In this document: in pieces, positions 8,590-17,191 of the stretch
How positions within the stretch are numbered: position 1 is the first letter of the stretch
Layout: the number at the start of each line of letters is the position of its first letter
DNA from: Alkalihalobacterium alkalinitrilicum
GTDB taxonomy: Bacteria > Bacillota > Bacilli > Bacillales > Bacillaceae_F
DNA: 64,000 bases
NCBI RefSeq assembly: GCF_002019605.1
Contig: NZ_KV917368.1
Span: 2,323,574 to 2,387,573, forward strand
Direction of reading: 5' to 3'
Translations under genes and position numbers: made by a program
Notes under the pieces: model-generated
Told to the model about the DNA's origin: nothing
Database searches by the model: none
What the model saw: the letters and a program-made list of their open reading frames with translations, nothing else

Positions 8590-9174
8590 TTATTTGACTA
8601 TCTTTATTAAATATTCTGAATAAATTTCTGATATTTCTTCTTTACTTCGCTTTCCTGCTGGAGAATACCATTGCTGAACCCAGTTCATTGCACCTAATAA
8701 CATCATTCTTGCCATCGTTGTTTCTTGTATTTTAAATTCTCCATTATCGATACCTTGTTGAATGATAGCATCAAAAATTCGTGCATAATCTAAACGTTTT
8801 TTTAACATTGGATGTAGACGATCTAAAGAAAATGTATGTTCAGGCTTAACAATTAAATTGAACGTTTCTTTTTCCTTTATAGCAAAATCAATATGAGTAA
8901 TAATTGCCTTTTTGAGTTTATCTTCAGAGGATATGTTTTCTTCTAAATAACTTTCTAGCGTGCAAATAGCCTCAGAAAGAATTAACTCATGACATTGATA
9001 AATTAGGTCTTCTTTACTATTAAAATAGTAGTACAAAGCTCCTTTAGTCATTAATAACTCAGCAGCTATATCCTCCATTGTAGCTCCATGATACCCTTTG
9101 CAGGTAACTATTTTCGCTGCAGAACGAAGTATTTCTTCCTTTTTCTTTGCATTTCTAATTTCTTTTAGCCCCAT
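8590..9174 (-). CDS. TetR/AcrR-family transcriptional regulator
   Basis: A 194-residue TetR-type repressor with an N-terminal helix-turn-helix (about residues 8-55; MEDIAAELLMTKGALYYYFNSKEDL is the recognition region) and a helical ligand-binding C-terminus. I place the start at the ATG at 9174 because AAAGGGGAGGG lies just upstream; the open frame runs to 9219 without a ribosome-binding site. It lies between an acyl-CoA dehydrogenase and an acyl-CoA ligase, an arrangement seen for FadR/PaaR-like regulators that respond to acyl-CoA. Palindromes on both sides of the gene are operator candidates. Confidence 0.88.
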   Translation of the reverse strand: MGLKEIRNAKKKEEILRSAAKIVTCKGYHGATMEDIAAELLMTKGALYYYFNSKEDLIYQCHELILSEAICTLESYLEENISSEDKLKKAIITHIDFAIKEKETFNLIVKPEHTFSLDRLHPMLKKRLDYARIFDAIIQQGIDNGEFKIQETTMARMMLLGAMNWVQQWYSPAGKRSKEEISEIYSEYLIKIVK

Positions 9175-9211
9175 TTCTCCCTCCCCTTTATATAACATTA
9201 AAGTATCTTCG

Positions 9212-9240
9212 CAAACCAAACGATTTTAAATTTTGGTTTG
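9212..9240. promoter_or_regulatory. Candidate operator upstream of tetR gene
   Basis: Inverted repeat CAAACCAAA ... TTTGGTTTG (9-bp arms, 11-base AT-rich spacer) in the 79-base gap between the dehydrogenase stop and the regulator start. It has no T-run on either side. The position suggests autoregulation by the TetR protein. Its sequence differs from the palindrome at 8522, so at most one is likely to be the site of this regulator. Confidence 0.4.
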
Positions 9241-9253
9241 AGAAATATAACCT

Positions 9254-10399
9254 TTATAACTCTAGATTTTTTGCAATAATTAACTTCATTACTTCTGTTG
9301 AACCTGCATAAATACTGGCAACTGGAATATCACGAAATCTTCTTGCAATCTCATACTCTTCCATGTACCCATAACCACCATGTAGTTGTAAACATTCAGA
9401 AGCTACCCGTTTGGCCATTTCACTTATCCACCATTTAGCCATTGAAACTTGTGTCGTAATATCATCACCATTCATATGTTTGACGATTAAATCATCAAGG
9501 AAAGTGCGACCAATTTGAATTTCGGTTGCCATTTCTGCAATTTTAAATTGAGTATTCTGAAATTGACTGATCGATTTCCCAAATGCTTTTCTATTTTTGA
9601 CGTACTCCATTGTAATTTTTAACATCACTTCAGCTTCAACTTGACATTGTATGGCAACCACGAGTCTTTCCTGTTGGAGTTTATTCATTAAATAATAAAA
9701 TCCTTTACCTTCTTCTCCTAAGAGATTTGTAGCAGGAACACGCGCATCTTCAAAAATTAATTCACCTGTATCACCACTATGCATTCCAATCTTATTTAAC
9801 TTTTTCCCGCGAGAAAAACCAGGAGTATCACGCTCAACAACTAGAAGACTGATTCCTTTATATGCAGGACTTGCTTTTGGATCTGTCTTACAGACAACCA
9901 ATACAAGATCTGCATTATTACCGTTCGTAATAAACGTTTTTTCTCCATTTAAAATATAGTGATCACCATCTCTTACCGCTGTCGTTCGAATTCCAGCAAG
10001 ATCTGATCCGGCTCCTGGTTCTGTCATTGCTACTGCGGTAATAAGATCACCAGTTAGACAACCTGGTAGCCATCGTTGTTTCTGTTCTTCACTTCCGTAT
10101 GATGCAAAATATGGGGTGACAATATCATTGTGTAAGCAAATTCCGCTCGATACTCCTTGACCTACTTTCTCCAACTCTTCGTTTAGAATAACAGAGTAAG
10201 CAAAATCTGCGTTTAACCCACCAAACTTTTCATCAACCCAAGGACATAGAAATCCATTTTCACCCAGTTTTTTCCAAAATGCTCGTGGTATTTCCCGTTC
10301 CTTCTCCCACTGCTCAAAATTAGGATAAGCCTCTTTCTCTAAAAACTTCTTAAGTGTGTTTCGAAAAATAACATGTTCTTCTTGAATATATTGGGACAC
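9254..10399 (-). CDS. Acyl-CoA dehydrogenase, copy 1
   Basis: FAD-dependent acyl-CoA dehydrogenase, 381 residues, introducing the alpha-beta double bond into an acyl-CoA and passing electrons to ETF. Family signatures are visible: AMTEPGAGSDLAG, EKTFITNG, FGKSISQFQ and QLHGGYGYMEEYE. The usual C-terminal IYEGT is IYAGS here, so the catalytic glutamate may sit elsewhere in the fold, as in other subgroups. The GTG start at 10399 is preceded by AGAGGAGGG; the longer frame to 10456 lacks a ribosome-binding site. It is divergent from the LuxR gene and probably first in an operon with the TetR regulator. Confidence 0.9.
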   Translation of the reverse strand: MSQYIQEEHVIFRNTLKKFLEKEAYPNFEQWEKEREIPRAFWKKLGENGFLCPWVDEKFGGLNADFAYSVILNEELEKVGQGVSSGICLHNDIVTPYFASYGSEEQKQRWLPGCLTGDLITAVAMTEPGAGSDLAGIRTTAVRDGDHYILNGEKTFITNGNNADLVLVVCKTDPKASPAYKGISLLVVERDTPGFSRGKKLNKIGMHSGDTGELIFEDARVPATNLLGEEGKGFYYLMNKLQQERLVVAIQCQVEAEVMLKITMEYVKNRKAFGKSISQFQNTQFKIAEMATEIQIGRTFLDDLIVKHMNGDDITTQVSMAKWWISEMAKRVASECLQLHGGYGYMEEYEIARRFRDIPVASIYAGSTEVMKLIIAKNLEL

Positions 10400-10676
10400 T
10401 TTAAAGCCCTCCTCTAAAGTTTGAAAATTCTTATATCTTATAATAAAACATATCATTTATCATTTTATAAAAAATCACCCATAAGAATGAATTTCTGTTC
10501 AACATTTAAAATTTAAACAAGATTCAAATAAATCTGGACATTTTTTTGAACTTTATTATAATAAGGATTATAACCCTTTCTTAATTTAAGTTTATTTTAA
10601 ATAAACTACTTAATAGAGATAACGTATTTTTTAAAAACTCGTTCAAAAAATTTATTTAAATAGGAGGGGCTGCAAG
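10400..10676. promoter_or_regulatory. Divergent promoter region between dehydrogenase and luxR
   Basis: A 277-base AT-rich gap holding the promoters of two divergent genes. No perfect operator palindrome was found. The LuxR-type gene has a strong AGGAGGGG site before its TTG start. Control of the left-hand operon from this gap is plausible but unproven. Confidence 0.35.
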
Positions 10677-11726
10677 TTGCTTAAAATAGAAGAGTACGAA
10701 AAAGTCTTAAAGTTTGTTTCCTTAATTCAAGACGATCATGAAGATTACTTCCAAACTATTTTAAATTCACTTAAACACGCTTTTGGTTATACTAACTTAT
10801 CCTTGTATATAAACGACAAGTCCATTCAAAGTTCAACTACTTTTTATTCCGAAATGAATGTGAGTGAAGAAGTTAAAAATTATTATTATAGAGTGGATTG
10901 GTTTAACAAGGAAAACATTCAGCATAAAAGTTTAATTTCTATTGAAGAAATTGTGACTTATGCACAGCACCATGGAATTGAATACTATACAAACTTTGTA
11001 GAGAAGAAAAAACTCTATCATACTATATTCATACCTTTAAAATGGGAATCTAATATAATTGGGGTTATCGGTATCCATAAAACCATTCAAACTGGTGATT
11101 TTACAGAAAATGAAAAAGAAATCCTTGAAAGTGCCTCCAAATTTATTTCAAATAACCTAAAACGTTATATAGAATACAATCAATTAACTTTTTTAAAATC
11201 AATATTAAACCATTCGATGAGCAAGCTCCCCCTTGGAATACTCGTACTTGATCATGAATTGTCCATCGTTTATAATAATCAATTAGTTTATGATTACTGT
11301 CCAGAATTACACTCAAATAACAGTATCCTACTTACTAAAATCAAAGAAATTCTATTAACAAAACTTCATCTAGAAGACGAATCTTCAATAAAAGATTTAC
11401 AGTTCAACTTTGAAGAACTTTCAATTAAAATTAGTCCTTGGATGAAAGAAACCCGCGATTTGGTGGAACAGCAATTCGTCATCTATATCTATCCACAAAA
11501 TCAATTGAAAGAAGACCCTCTGAAGAAAGCAACTATTGAATTTGGGTTATCGAAAAGGGAATCTGAAATCATTGACCTCATCTCAAAAGGATATAGTAAT
11601 AATGAAATTGCTAGTAAACTTTTCTTAAGTATAAATACTGTAAAGTCTCATCTTAACAACATTTTTAACAAGTTAGGTGTAAATAATAGAACATCAGTTA
11701 TTCATAAAATATCTGCCAACTTTTAA
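10677..11726 (+). CDS. LuxR-family regulator with GAF-like sensor domain
   Basis: A 349-residue transcription factor. Residues about 15-165 look like a GAF-type ligand sensor, 170-270 a second less clear sensory segment, and the last about 60 residues a LuxR/NarL helix-turn-helix (LSKRESEIIDLISKGYSN then NTVKSHLNNIFNKLGV). No response-regulator receiver domain is present, so it is probably controlled by a small molecule. The start is TTG at 10677, seven bases after AGGAGGGG. Being divergent from the dehydrogenase/ligase/TRAP genes, it is a good candidate activator of that catabolic locus (inference). Confidence 0.85.
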   Translation: MLKIEEYEKVLKFVSLIQDDHEDYFQTILNSLKHAFGYTNLSLYINDKSIQSSTTFYSEMNVSEEVKNYYYRVDWFNKENIQHKSLISIEEIVTYAQHHGIEYYTNFVEKKKLYHTIFIPLKWESNIIGVIGIHKTIQTGDFTENEKEILESASKFISNNLKRYIEYNQLTFLKSILNHSMSKLPLGILVLDHELSIVYNNQLVYDYCPELHSNNSILLTKIKEILLTKLHLEDESSIKDLQFNFEELSIKISPWMKETRDLVEQQFVIYIYPQNQLKEDPLKKATIEFGLSKRESEIIDLISKGYSNNEIASKLFLSINTVKSHLNNIFNKLGVNNRTSVIHKISANF

Positions 11727-11775
11727 CTTTCCTATCTACTTCATAAAACATGAAACCATTTACTATAGGTAAGTT

Positions 11776-11819
11776 AAACTAAAGACAGGCTGAACTAATG
11801 TTCAGCCTGTCTTTAGTTT
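11776..11819. terminator. Long perfect hairpin, probable terminator of luxR gene
   Basis: A 20-bp perfect stem with a TAAT loop begins about 50 bases after the luxR stop codon (left arm starts AAACTAAAGACAGGCTG). A short T-rich stretch follows. It separates luxR from the convergent GNAT gene and the adjoining repeat. Confidence 0.65.
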
Positions 11820-11837
11820 ATGGGCTTTAAGTAAAAA

Positions 11838-11990
11838 GTTTATCCCGCAACTCTAGCAGTTAAGACTAAATGAACACAGACTAAAGGCGCCACGTCCTGT
11901 GGCCACGTCTGTGTGACCCACATCGTGTGGGCCTCAACTAACCATCAGTGAGGGAAGAGGAAAACCCTTACTGATGGAAATTTTACTTTA
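11838..11990 (-). repeat. Dispersed hairpin repeat, copy E
   Basis: On the minus strand it starts ATAAAGTAAAATTTCCATCA and ends TTGCGGGATAAA. Hairpins CCATCAGTRAGGG/CCCTCACTGATGG and CCCACA-TCG-TGTGGG and a CACAGACG arm are present, while the CCCCACTT hairpin of other copies is deleted. The TAA stop codon of the GNAT gene is the TAA of the repeat terminus. Confidence 0.75.
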
Positions 11991-12671
11991 TCTTATTGTG
12001 TCTCTTAATTTAAAGGGATTTTTCCATTCCATTAACACACCATAGTTACACGACTCTTCATCCTCTAAATAACCTCTCACAATATGGACTGGTTTCCTCC
12101 CACACTTCATAAGAAAAGAAATGACAGGGTCCTTAATCTTCCCCTTTGTTACTGAGCTTATATATTGTTCTGGTTTCATTTGATCTGACACTTTATGGTA
12201 GCCTGGCATTCGACCTCCACCTAATAAACGATCGAGCCCTTCTTGAATTACAACATGATACATCGATTGCATCAACATTTTACCAAGCCCAAGTTTACGG
12301 TATTTCGGTCGGACACTAATATCAACAATATAAAGGGTATTCCCGTTCGGATTATGGTTTCGAATATATCCGTTATCCGTAATCTCTTCCCACGTATGAT
12401 CAGCATTGTTTGGATCAAAGTCAACACATAGTCCTGTTAGTGACCCCGCTAATTGTCCGTTTATTTCCACACATAAAGCACCTTGTTGAAATAATGTAAC
12501 ATGATTTGTTAGTTGTTCTTCATTCCACCATAACTCTGAAGGAAATGGTGGTGGAAAACATTCCTTTTGAATAAGAATAAGCTGATCAAAGTCTTCCTTG
12601 CCATAATTACGAATAACAACAGAAACGGGATCATTTTGATCAAACGTATAGAATTCACTTCGATACAACAT
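11988..12671 (-). CDS. GNAT-family N-acetyltransferase
   Basis: A 227-residue acetyltransferase with the GNAT acetyl-CoA-binding motif A (VDISVRPKYRKLGLGKMLM near residues 112-130) and a C-terminal extension. It lies three bases downstream of a carbon-nitrogen hydrolase gene. In Bacillus YhcX-type proteins a GNAT domain and a nitrilase-family domain are joined in one polypeptide, so the two products here very likely work together. Here they are separate and, as I recall the fused protein, in reversed order. Substrate unknown. Confidence 0.85.
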   Translation of the reverse strand: MLYRSEFYTFDQNDPVSVVIRNYGKEDFDQLILIQKECFPPPFPSELWWNEEQLTNHVTLFQQGALCVEINGQLAGSLTGLCVDFDPNNADHTWEEITDNGYIRNHNPNGNTLYIVDISVRPKYRKLGLGKMLMQSMYHVVIQEGLDRLLGGGRMPGYHKVSDQMKPEQYISSVTKGKIKDPVISFLMKCGRKPVHIVRGYLEDEESCNYGVLMEWKNPFKLRDTIR

Positions 12672-12674
12672 ATT

Positions 12675-13556
12675 CTATTTATACCCTTTCGTATTCATTC
12701 TTTCCCAGTCGGGATAAAGGTCTGTACGACGATCTCTCCAGGTGGTAACTGATCCTTTTTGGCGAACTTCATAAAGGAGGCTAAGATCTAGATCGGCCGT
12801 AACAATCATGTCGTTATTTAATTCACCTTCTACCATAATTCCTTGCGGTGGAAAGGGAATGTCATTCGGTGTAATAATAGCTGCTTGCCCAAAATTTGCT
12901 CGCATAAAATCGACGGTCGGGAGCGAACCTACTGTACCAGTTACGACAACATACACTTGATTTTCAATCGCTCGTGCATGACTCGTATAACGAACGCGAT
13001 GAAAACCATGACGATCATCCGTACAAGATGGGCAAAAAATAACATCTGCACCTTGAGCCTTTGCCATTCGTACCACTTCAGGAAATTCTATATCGTAACA
13101 CGTTAATATCGCAATTCTCCCTTTATCTGTATCAAAGACTTTCACTTCGTCCCCTTGAGACATATTCCACTCATTTACTTCTGTTGGTGTTATATGAAGT
13201 TTTGATTGTTGTTCAATTCTTCCGTCGGGGTAAAAGAGATGAGCAACATTATATAAATGATCGTTTTTACGAATTACATGCGTTCCACCGATAATATACA
13301 TGTTCATCTTCTGTGCAAAAGAGGAAAATAAACTTTGATATTGTTCTGTAAAACCAGGTAATTCGTTAATCGTTAGTGAAGTTCCATTCTCACTACCAAT
13401 TGACAATAATTGTGTTGTAAAAAATTCAGGAAACAATACAAATTCAGCATCAAACTCTGCTGCAGCTTTTAAATAGTGCTCACTTTGTTTCGCAAACTCC
13501 TCAAACGCCTTAATCGACTGTAATTGATATTGCACTGCGGAAACACGTAATTTCAT
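12675..13556 (-). CDS. Carbon-nitrogen hydrolase (nitrilase superfamily)
   Basis: A 293-residue amidase-type enzyme of the nitrilase superfamily, hydrolysing a non-peptide C-N bond of an unknown small amide. The Glu-Lys-Cys triad is visible: FPEFF (Glu near 44), KLHITPTE (Lys), and LTCYDIEFPE (nucleophilic Cys). Length is normal for a one-domain member. It is translationally close to the following GNAT gene and resembles the hydrolase half of YhcX-like bifunctional proteins. Cytosolic, no signal peptide. Confidence 0.88.
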   Translation of the reverse strand: MKLRVSAVQYQLQSIKAFEEFAKQSEHYLKAAAEFDAEFVLFPEFFTTQLLSIGSENGTSLTINELPGFTEQYQSLFSSFAQKMNMYIIGGTHVIRKNDHLYNVAHLFYPDGRIEQQSKLHITPTEVNEWNMSQGDEVKVFDTDKGRIAILTCYDIEFPEVVRMAKAQGADVIFCPSCTDDRHGFHRVRYTSHARAIENQVYVVVTGTVGSLPTVDFMRANFGQAAIITPNDIPFPPQGIMVEGELNNDMIVTADLDLSLLYEVRQKGSVTTWRDRRTDLYPDWERMNTKGYK

Positions 13557-13677
13557 AAAAACATCCCCCTTCTCAGCAATTAATCCTTAGATGATTATCT
13601 GTCAAATTCATGAGTTTAACAAGTACGGACTTTTTGGTAAGGAGGTAACTTTTAGGGTACCTTTGAAAATATAGGAT

Positions 13678-14046
13678 TCAAATATGCCTTTTCAGGTCTT
13701 CAATTCGCTTTTTTCCCCAATCGTACATCATTACAATGATAGGTAATAATGACTTTCCGACTGGTGTTAAAGAATACTCAACTCTTGGTGGAACTTCAGG
13801 AAATACTTCACGATGAACAATTCCGTCTTCCATTAATTCCTTTAATTGATTGGATAACATTTTATGAGTTATTTTTGGTAATGACTTTTGTAGTTCATTA
13901 AATCGATAAGGGTGCCCCTGTCCCAAATACCAAATAATCACGATTTTCCACTTTCCACTAATCACTGAAAGTGTTAACTCTTTTTCACAATTAAAATCTC
14001 CTTTTTCTATCTTTTCTCTTATTTCTTTTCTTAAAATCTCTGCCAT
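13678..14046 (-). CDS. HxlR-family transcriptional regulator
   Basis: A 122-residue winged-helix regulator with the HxlR signature: Cys at residue 20 (NCEKE), [43 protein letters not shown] and MYDWG. Members sense electrophiles or redox state through the N-terminal cysteine, or other ligands. No palindromic operator was identified nearby. Its target is not evident, since the flanking genes (phosphoesterase, nitrilase) have their own gaps. Confidence 0.9.
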   Translation of the reverse strand: MAEILRKEIREKIEKGDFNCEKELTLSVISGKWKIVIIWYLGQGHPYRFNELQKSLPKITHKMLSNQLKELMEDGIVHREVFPEVPPRVEYSLTPVGKSLLPIIVMMYDWGKKRIEDLKRHI

Positions 14047-14078
14047 ATTATTACCTCATATTTTCTTTAAATTTACCC

Positions 14079-14897
14079 TTAATCTAAATGAAGAACAGTC
14101 AATGCATGTTCAATTTCATCCTTTGTATTTTTATATCTCCATTGGTTCGCATATCCTAAACTACTACAAATATACTCGGTTTCTTTCACTTTTACCTTTT
14201 TACGAAAATGTACATGGCCACATAAAGCATAACGGACATTATGGTTACTCACTAACTGTTCATAATCTTTACTACCAAGGAAAGCGTTAAAATAATCCCA
14301 TATACGATGGGGAGTTGGAACTGTAAACAGATGATGAGAAACTACATGCGTACAAAAAATGATGTTTTTATTTTTACACCTCAATAATTGTTCTTGAAAG
14401 CGTTCCATAAAAAATTGATGTATATCTACTGAATGAGTGGCCCAGTCAGTATATTCTTTATCTTGCCACGTACTTCCTTTCATTTTCATATTCATAAAAT
14501 CCTGAATTTGATATTTTGCATAATTCCCAAAACTAAAATCATACCATCCGATATCGCCAATTATGACCCATTTATCATTTAATTGTTGAGGACCATTTGC
14601 TAAATTTCGTTGATTCGCCTTTAAATCATTGTAAATATCCCATGTTCTTTTGCCAGGATAGTGAATATTCCAAAGATCGTGGTTTCCTGCTACAAAATAA
14701 CATGGTATGTTTAGATCATGTTCTATCTTATCAATGGTAGCTAACGTTTCTTTATAATCATTTGAAATGTCCCCACCAATACAAATTGCCTCAAGTTGTT
14801 GTTTTGCAATTTCCTCTAGAAATACATCTAGCACATCACCGCGTTTTCTTTTTTCATTAATATCTAGGTGCAGGTCAGCAATAAACCCTAATTTCAC
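14079..14897 (-). CDS. Calcineurin-like metallophosphoesterase
   Basis: A 272-residue metallophosphoesterase with the family's metal-binding motifs in order: ADLHLD (D-x-H) near residue 8, GGDISND, AGNHD near residue 71, THVVSHH and GHVHF. It should hydrolyse a phosphomonoester or diester in the cytosol. No signal peptide or extra domain. Substrate not predictable; no functional link to neighbours is obvious. Confidence 0.88.
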   Translation of the reverse strand: MKLGFIADLHLDINEKRKRGDVLDVFLEEIAKQQLEAICIGGDISNDYKETLATIDKIEHDLNIPCYFVAGNHDLWNIHYPGKRTWDIYNDLKANQRNLANGPQQLNDKWVIIGDIGWYDFSFGNYAKYQIQDFMNMKMKGSTWQDKEYTDWATHSVDIHQFFMERFQEQLLRCKNKNIIFCTHVVSHHLFTVPTPHRIWDYFNAFLGSKDYEQLVSNHNVRYALCGHVHFRKKVKVKETEYICSSLGYANQWRYKNTKDEIEHALTVLHLD

Positions 14898-15019
14898 GCC
14901 ATCACCTTCTCTTTTTTTTTAAACAGTTGTACCTTCAAGTATATCAAACAAGAGATCACGAACATGGATTTCTCTTTTTCTGTTTTAATTTCCTTGATAT
15001 CACTTAAGTACAACAATTA

Positions 15020-15056
15020 TAAAGGCTGATTCATTTTAGTTAGAATCAGCCTTGTT
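15020..15056. terminator. Terminator after acyl-CoA ligase 2
   Basis: Stem AAGGCTGATTC / GAATCAGCCTT lies immediately after the ligase stop codon, with T-rich flanks on both strands. Confidence 0.75.
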
Positions 15057-15059
15057 TTA

Positions 15060-16592
15060 TTAGTTTACAGGATTTCCTGTGTACTTTTCACGTAATATAA
15101 ACTTTTGAATTTTTCCTGATGCATTTCGAGGTAATTGATCAATAAACAAGAATTTTTTCGGTACTTTATATCCAGCTAAACGTTGGCGGCAAAATGCATT
15201 AATCTCTTCTTCGCTTAATTGTTCTCCTTCTTTTACAACAATAACAGCAGTTACAAGTTCTCCCCACTTAGGATCAGGGGTTCCAATGACAGCACTTTCA
15301 ACAATGTGTGGATGTTCATCTAAAGCATACTCAACTTCCACGGAGTATACATTTTCACCGCCCGTAATAACCATGTCTTTTCTACGATCAACTAGTGAAA
15401 TATAACCGTCCTCATCTACGGATGCTAGATCACCTGTATAAAGCCAACCATCACGTAGCGTCTTTGCCGTTTCTTCTGGCTTATTATAATACTCTTTCAT
15501 GATCGTTTCGCCTCGTAAAATTAATTCACCAATTTCTCCAACTTCTACTTCATCACCGTTTTCATTGACTACCTTTACTTCTGTAAATGAAGTCGGCCAT
15601 TTTCCTGACTTTCCAATCTTAGTTTCGTGGTCATCTGGTGTTAAATATATACCTGTTGGCCCACCTTCTGTTAAACCACAAAGATTATAGAATTGGTCTG
15701 TTTTAAATAATTCCATGCTCTTCTTAACTAAGTCAGGTGACATAGGTGCAGCACCATAACCACAACGAGCAATAGAAGACAAATCTAACTGATCAACATT
15801 CGGTACTTGAGTAAAGAAGTTATACATTGTCGGAACCCCAAAGAATAATGTAATTCGATTTTTTTCTATTGTTTTTAATGTTTCAACTGGATGAAAGTCC
15901 TGTTCGATTACATTTGTGGCGCCGAGGAAAAATCCAGGTAACAAAAATAAACAAAGCTGAGCGCAGTGAAACAGTGGAGCAACATGTAATAATTTATCTT
16001 CACACTGAAGCCCTAACAAACCAGTAGTTCCGATCGCCACTTTAACAACGCGTTGGTGATCGAAAAGAGCGCCTTTTGGTTTACCAGTTGTCCCTGACGT
16101 ATAAAGAATATGAAGGTCATCAGTCCCTAAAACTTCAACATCGGGTTCTTCGAGATTATTAGTCAAAATATTTTCATAACTTAAGTATTCTGGAACTGTT
16201 GCTCTAGGTGTAACAATTACATTACGGATCGCTACATCGTCTCTACTTGCTTCCTGAATAATGTCCTCAAACTCTTGATCACAAACAACCATTACACTAT
16301 CAGATTGATCAAGAATATAGTTTACTTCTCTACCAACCAACCTAAAATTAACAGGGACTATGACTGCACCAAGTTTAGCTGCCGCAAAATAGGTTATTGC
16401 AAAATAATCAGAGTTTTTCATCATAATTGCGAGTTTTTCACCTTTTTGTAAACCAATACTCGATAAACCATGAGCAAGTCGATTAACATTCTCATTGAAT
16501 TGTCGATAAGTATACTCCCTATCCTTAAACGTAACCGCTAATTTTTCTGGATGACGCCGAGCATTAAGAGCTAAACTACTTGTAATATTCAC
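15060..16592 (-). CDS. Acyl-CoA ligase (AMP-forming), copy 2
   Basis: ANL-superfamily acyl-CoA synthetase, 510 residues, with YTSGTTGKPKG near residue 163, a YGAAP-type substrate loop, the YTGDLA hinge region and the catalytic lysine in RNASGKIQK. It is one of three such ligases in the window and is related to, but clearly distinct from, copy 1. Monocistronic with its own terminator. Its 5' flank has been separated from whatever lay upstream by an IS605-type insertion about 25 bases before the start codon, so its native promoter may have been displaced. Confidence 0.9.
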   Translation of the reverse strand: MNITSSLALNARRHPEKLAVTFKDREYTYRQFNENVNRLAHGLSSIGLQKGEKLAIMMKNSDYFAITYFAAAKLGAVIVPVNFRLVGREVNYILDQSDSVMVVCDQEFEDIIQEASRDDVAIRNVIVTPRATVPEYLSYENILTNNLEEPDVEVLGTDDLHILYTSGTTGKPKGALFDHQRVVKVAIGTTGLLGLQCEDKLLHVAPLFHCAQLCLFLLPGFFLGATNVIEQDFHPVETLKTIEKNRITLFFGVPTMYNFFTQVPNVDQLDLSSIARCGYGAAPMSPDLVKKSMELFKTDQFYNLCGLTEGGPTGIYLTPDDHETKIGKSGKWPTSFTEVKVVNENGDEVEVGEIGELILRGETIMKEYYNKPEETAKTLRDGWLYTGDLASVDEDGYISLVDRRKDMVITGGENVYSVEVEYALDEHPHIVESAVIGTPDPKWGELVTAVIVVKEGEQLSEEEINAFCRQRLAGYKVPKKFLFIDQLPRNASGKIQKFILREKYTGNPVN

Positions 16593-16781
16593 AAAATAAC
16601 CCCCTAAAAAATTTTAACGTCTTTCCGAAAGAAGTCTCCCTCTTCAAGCGTGTGAAGGGCGTAGCCCAACGGTAAGGGGGAGATGAATTTCGGTTGGGCT
16701 TTAGCCCAAAGGCTTTTTTCTTTTGTCTTTTTTCTCGTTATGTTATAATCAGTCTTATAAAGAATAAGGATTGATATAACA

Positions 16782-17180
16782 ATGAAGTTAGATAGTAATA
16801 ACCATTCAGTATTCTTGATGTATTATCACCTTGTATTAGTTGTGAAATATCGAAGAAAGGTCATTGATGATACTATTTCAAACTATGCAAGAGATAAATT
16901 CGTGTCGTTGAGTGAGAAATACAATATTACATTAGTCGAGTGGAACCATGATATTGACCATGTACATATTCTTTTCAAAGCACAACCTAATAGTGAATTG
17001 TCCAAATTTATCAACGCCTACAAAAGTGCAAGTTCAAGACTCATCAAGAAGGATTTTCCTCATGTTCGTAAAAAGTTGTGGAAAGAAATGTTTTGGTCAA
17101 GAAGCTTTTGTTTATTGACTACTGGTGGTTCGCCTATTGAAGTGGTGAAAAAATATATTGAAAATCAAGGAATGAAGTGA
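16782..17180 (+). CDS. tnpA: IS200/IS605 TnpA, Y1 HUH transposase
   Basis: A 132-residue single-strand transposase. The HUH motif is visible as HVH (DIDHVHILF, near residue 65) and the nucleophilic tyrosine as Y in VVKKYIENQG near residue 127. It would excise and insert the top strand at stem-loop ends. The length is normal for the short TnpA class. It starts with ATG 165 bases inside the left end. Confidence 0.92.
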   Translation: MKLDSNNHSVFLMYYHLVLVVKYRRKVIDDTISNYARDKFVSLSEKYNITLVEWNHDIDHVHILFKAQPNSELSKFINAYKSASSRLIKKDFPHVRKKLWKEMFWSRSFCLLTTGGSPIEVVKKYIENQGMK

Positions 17181-17191
17181 GGTGATTTGAT

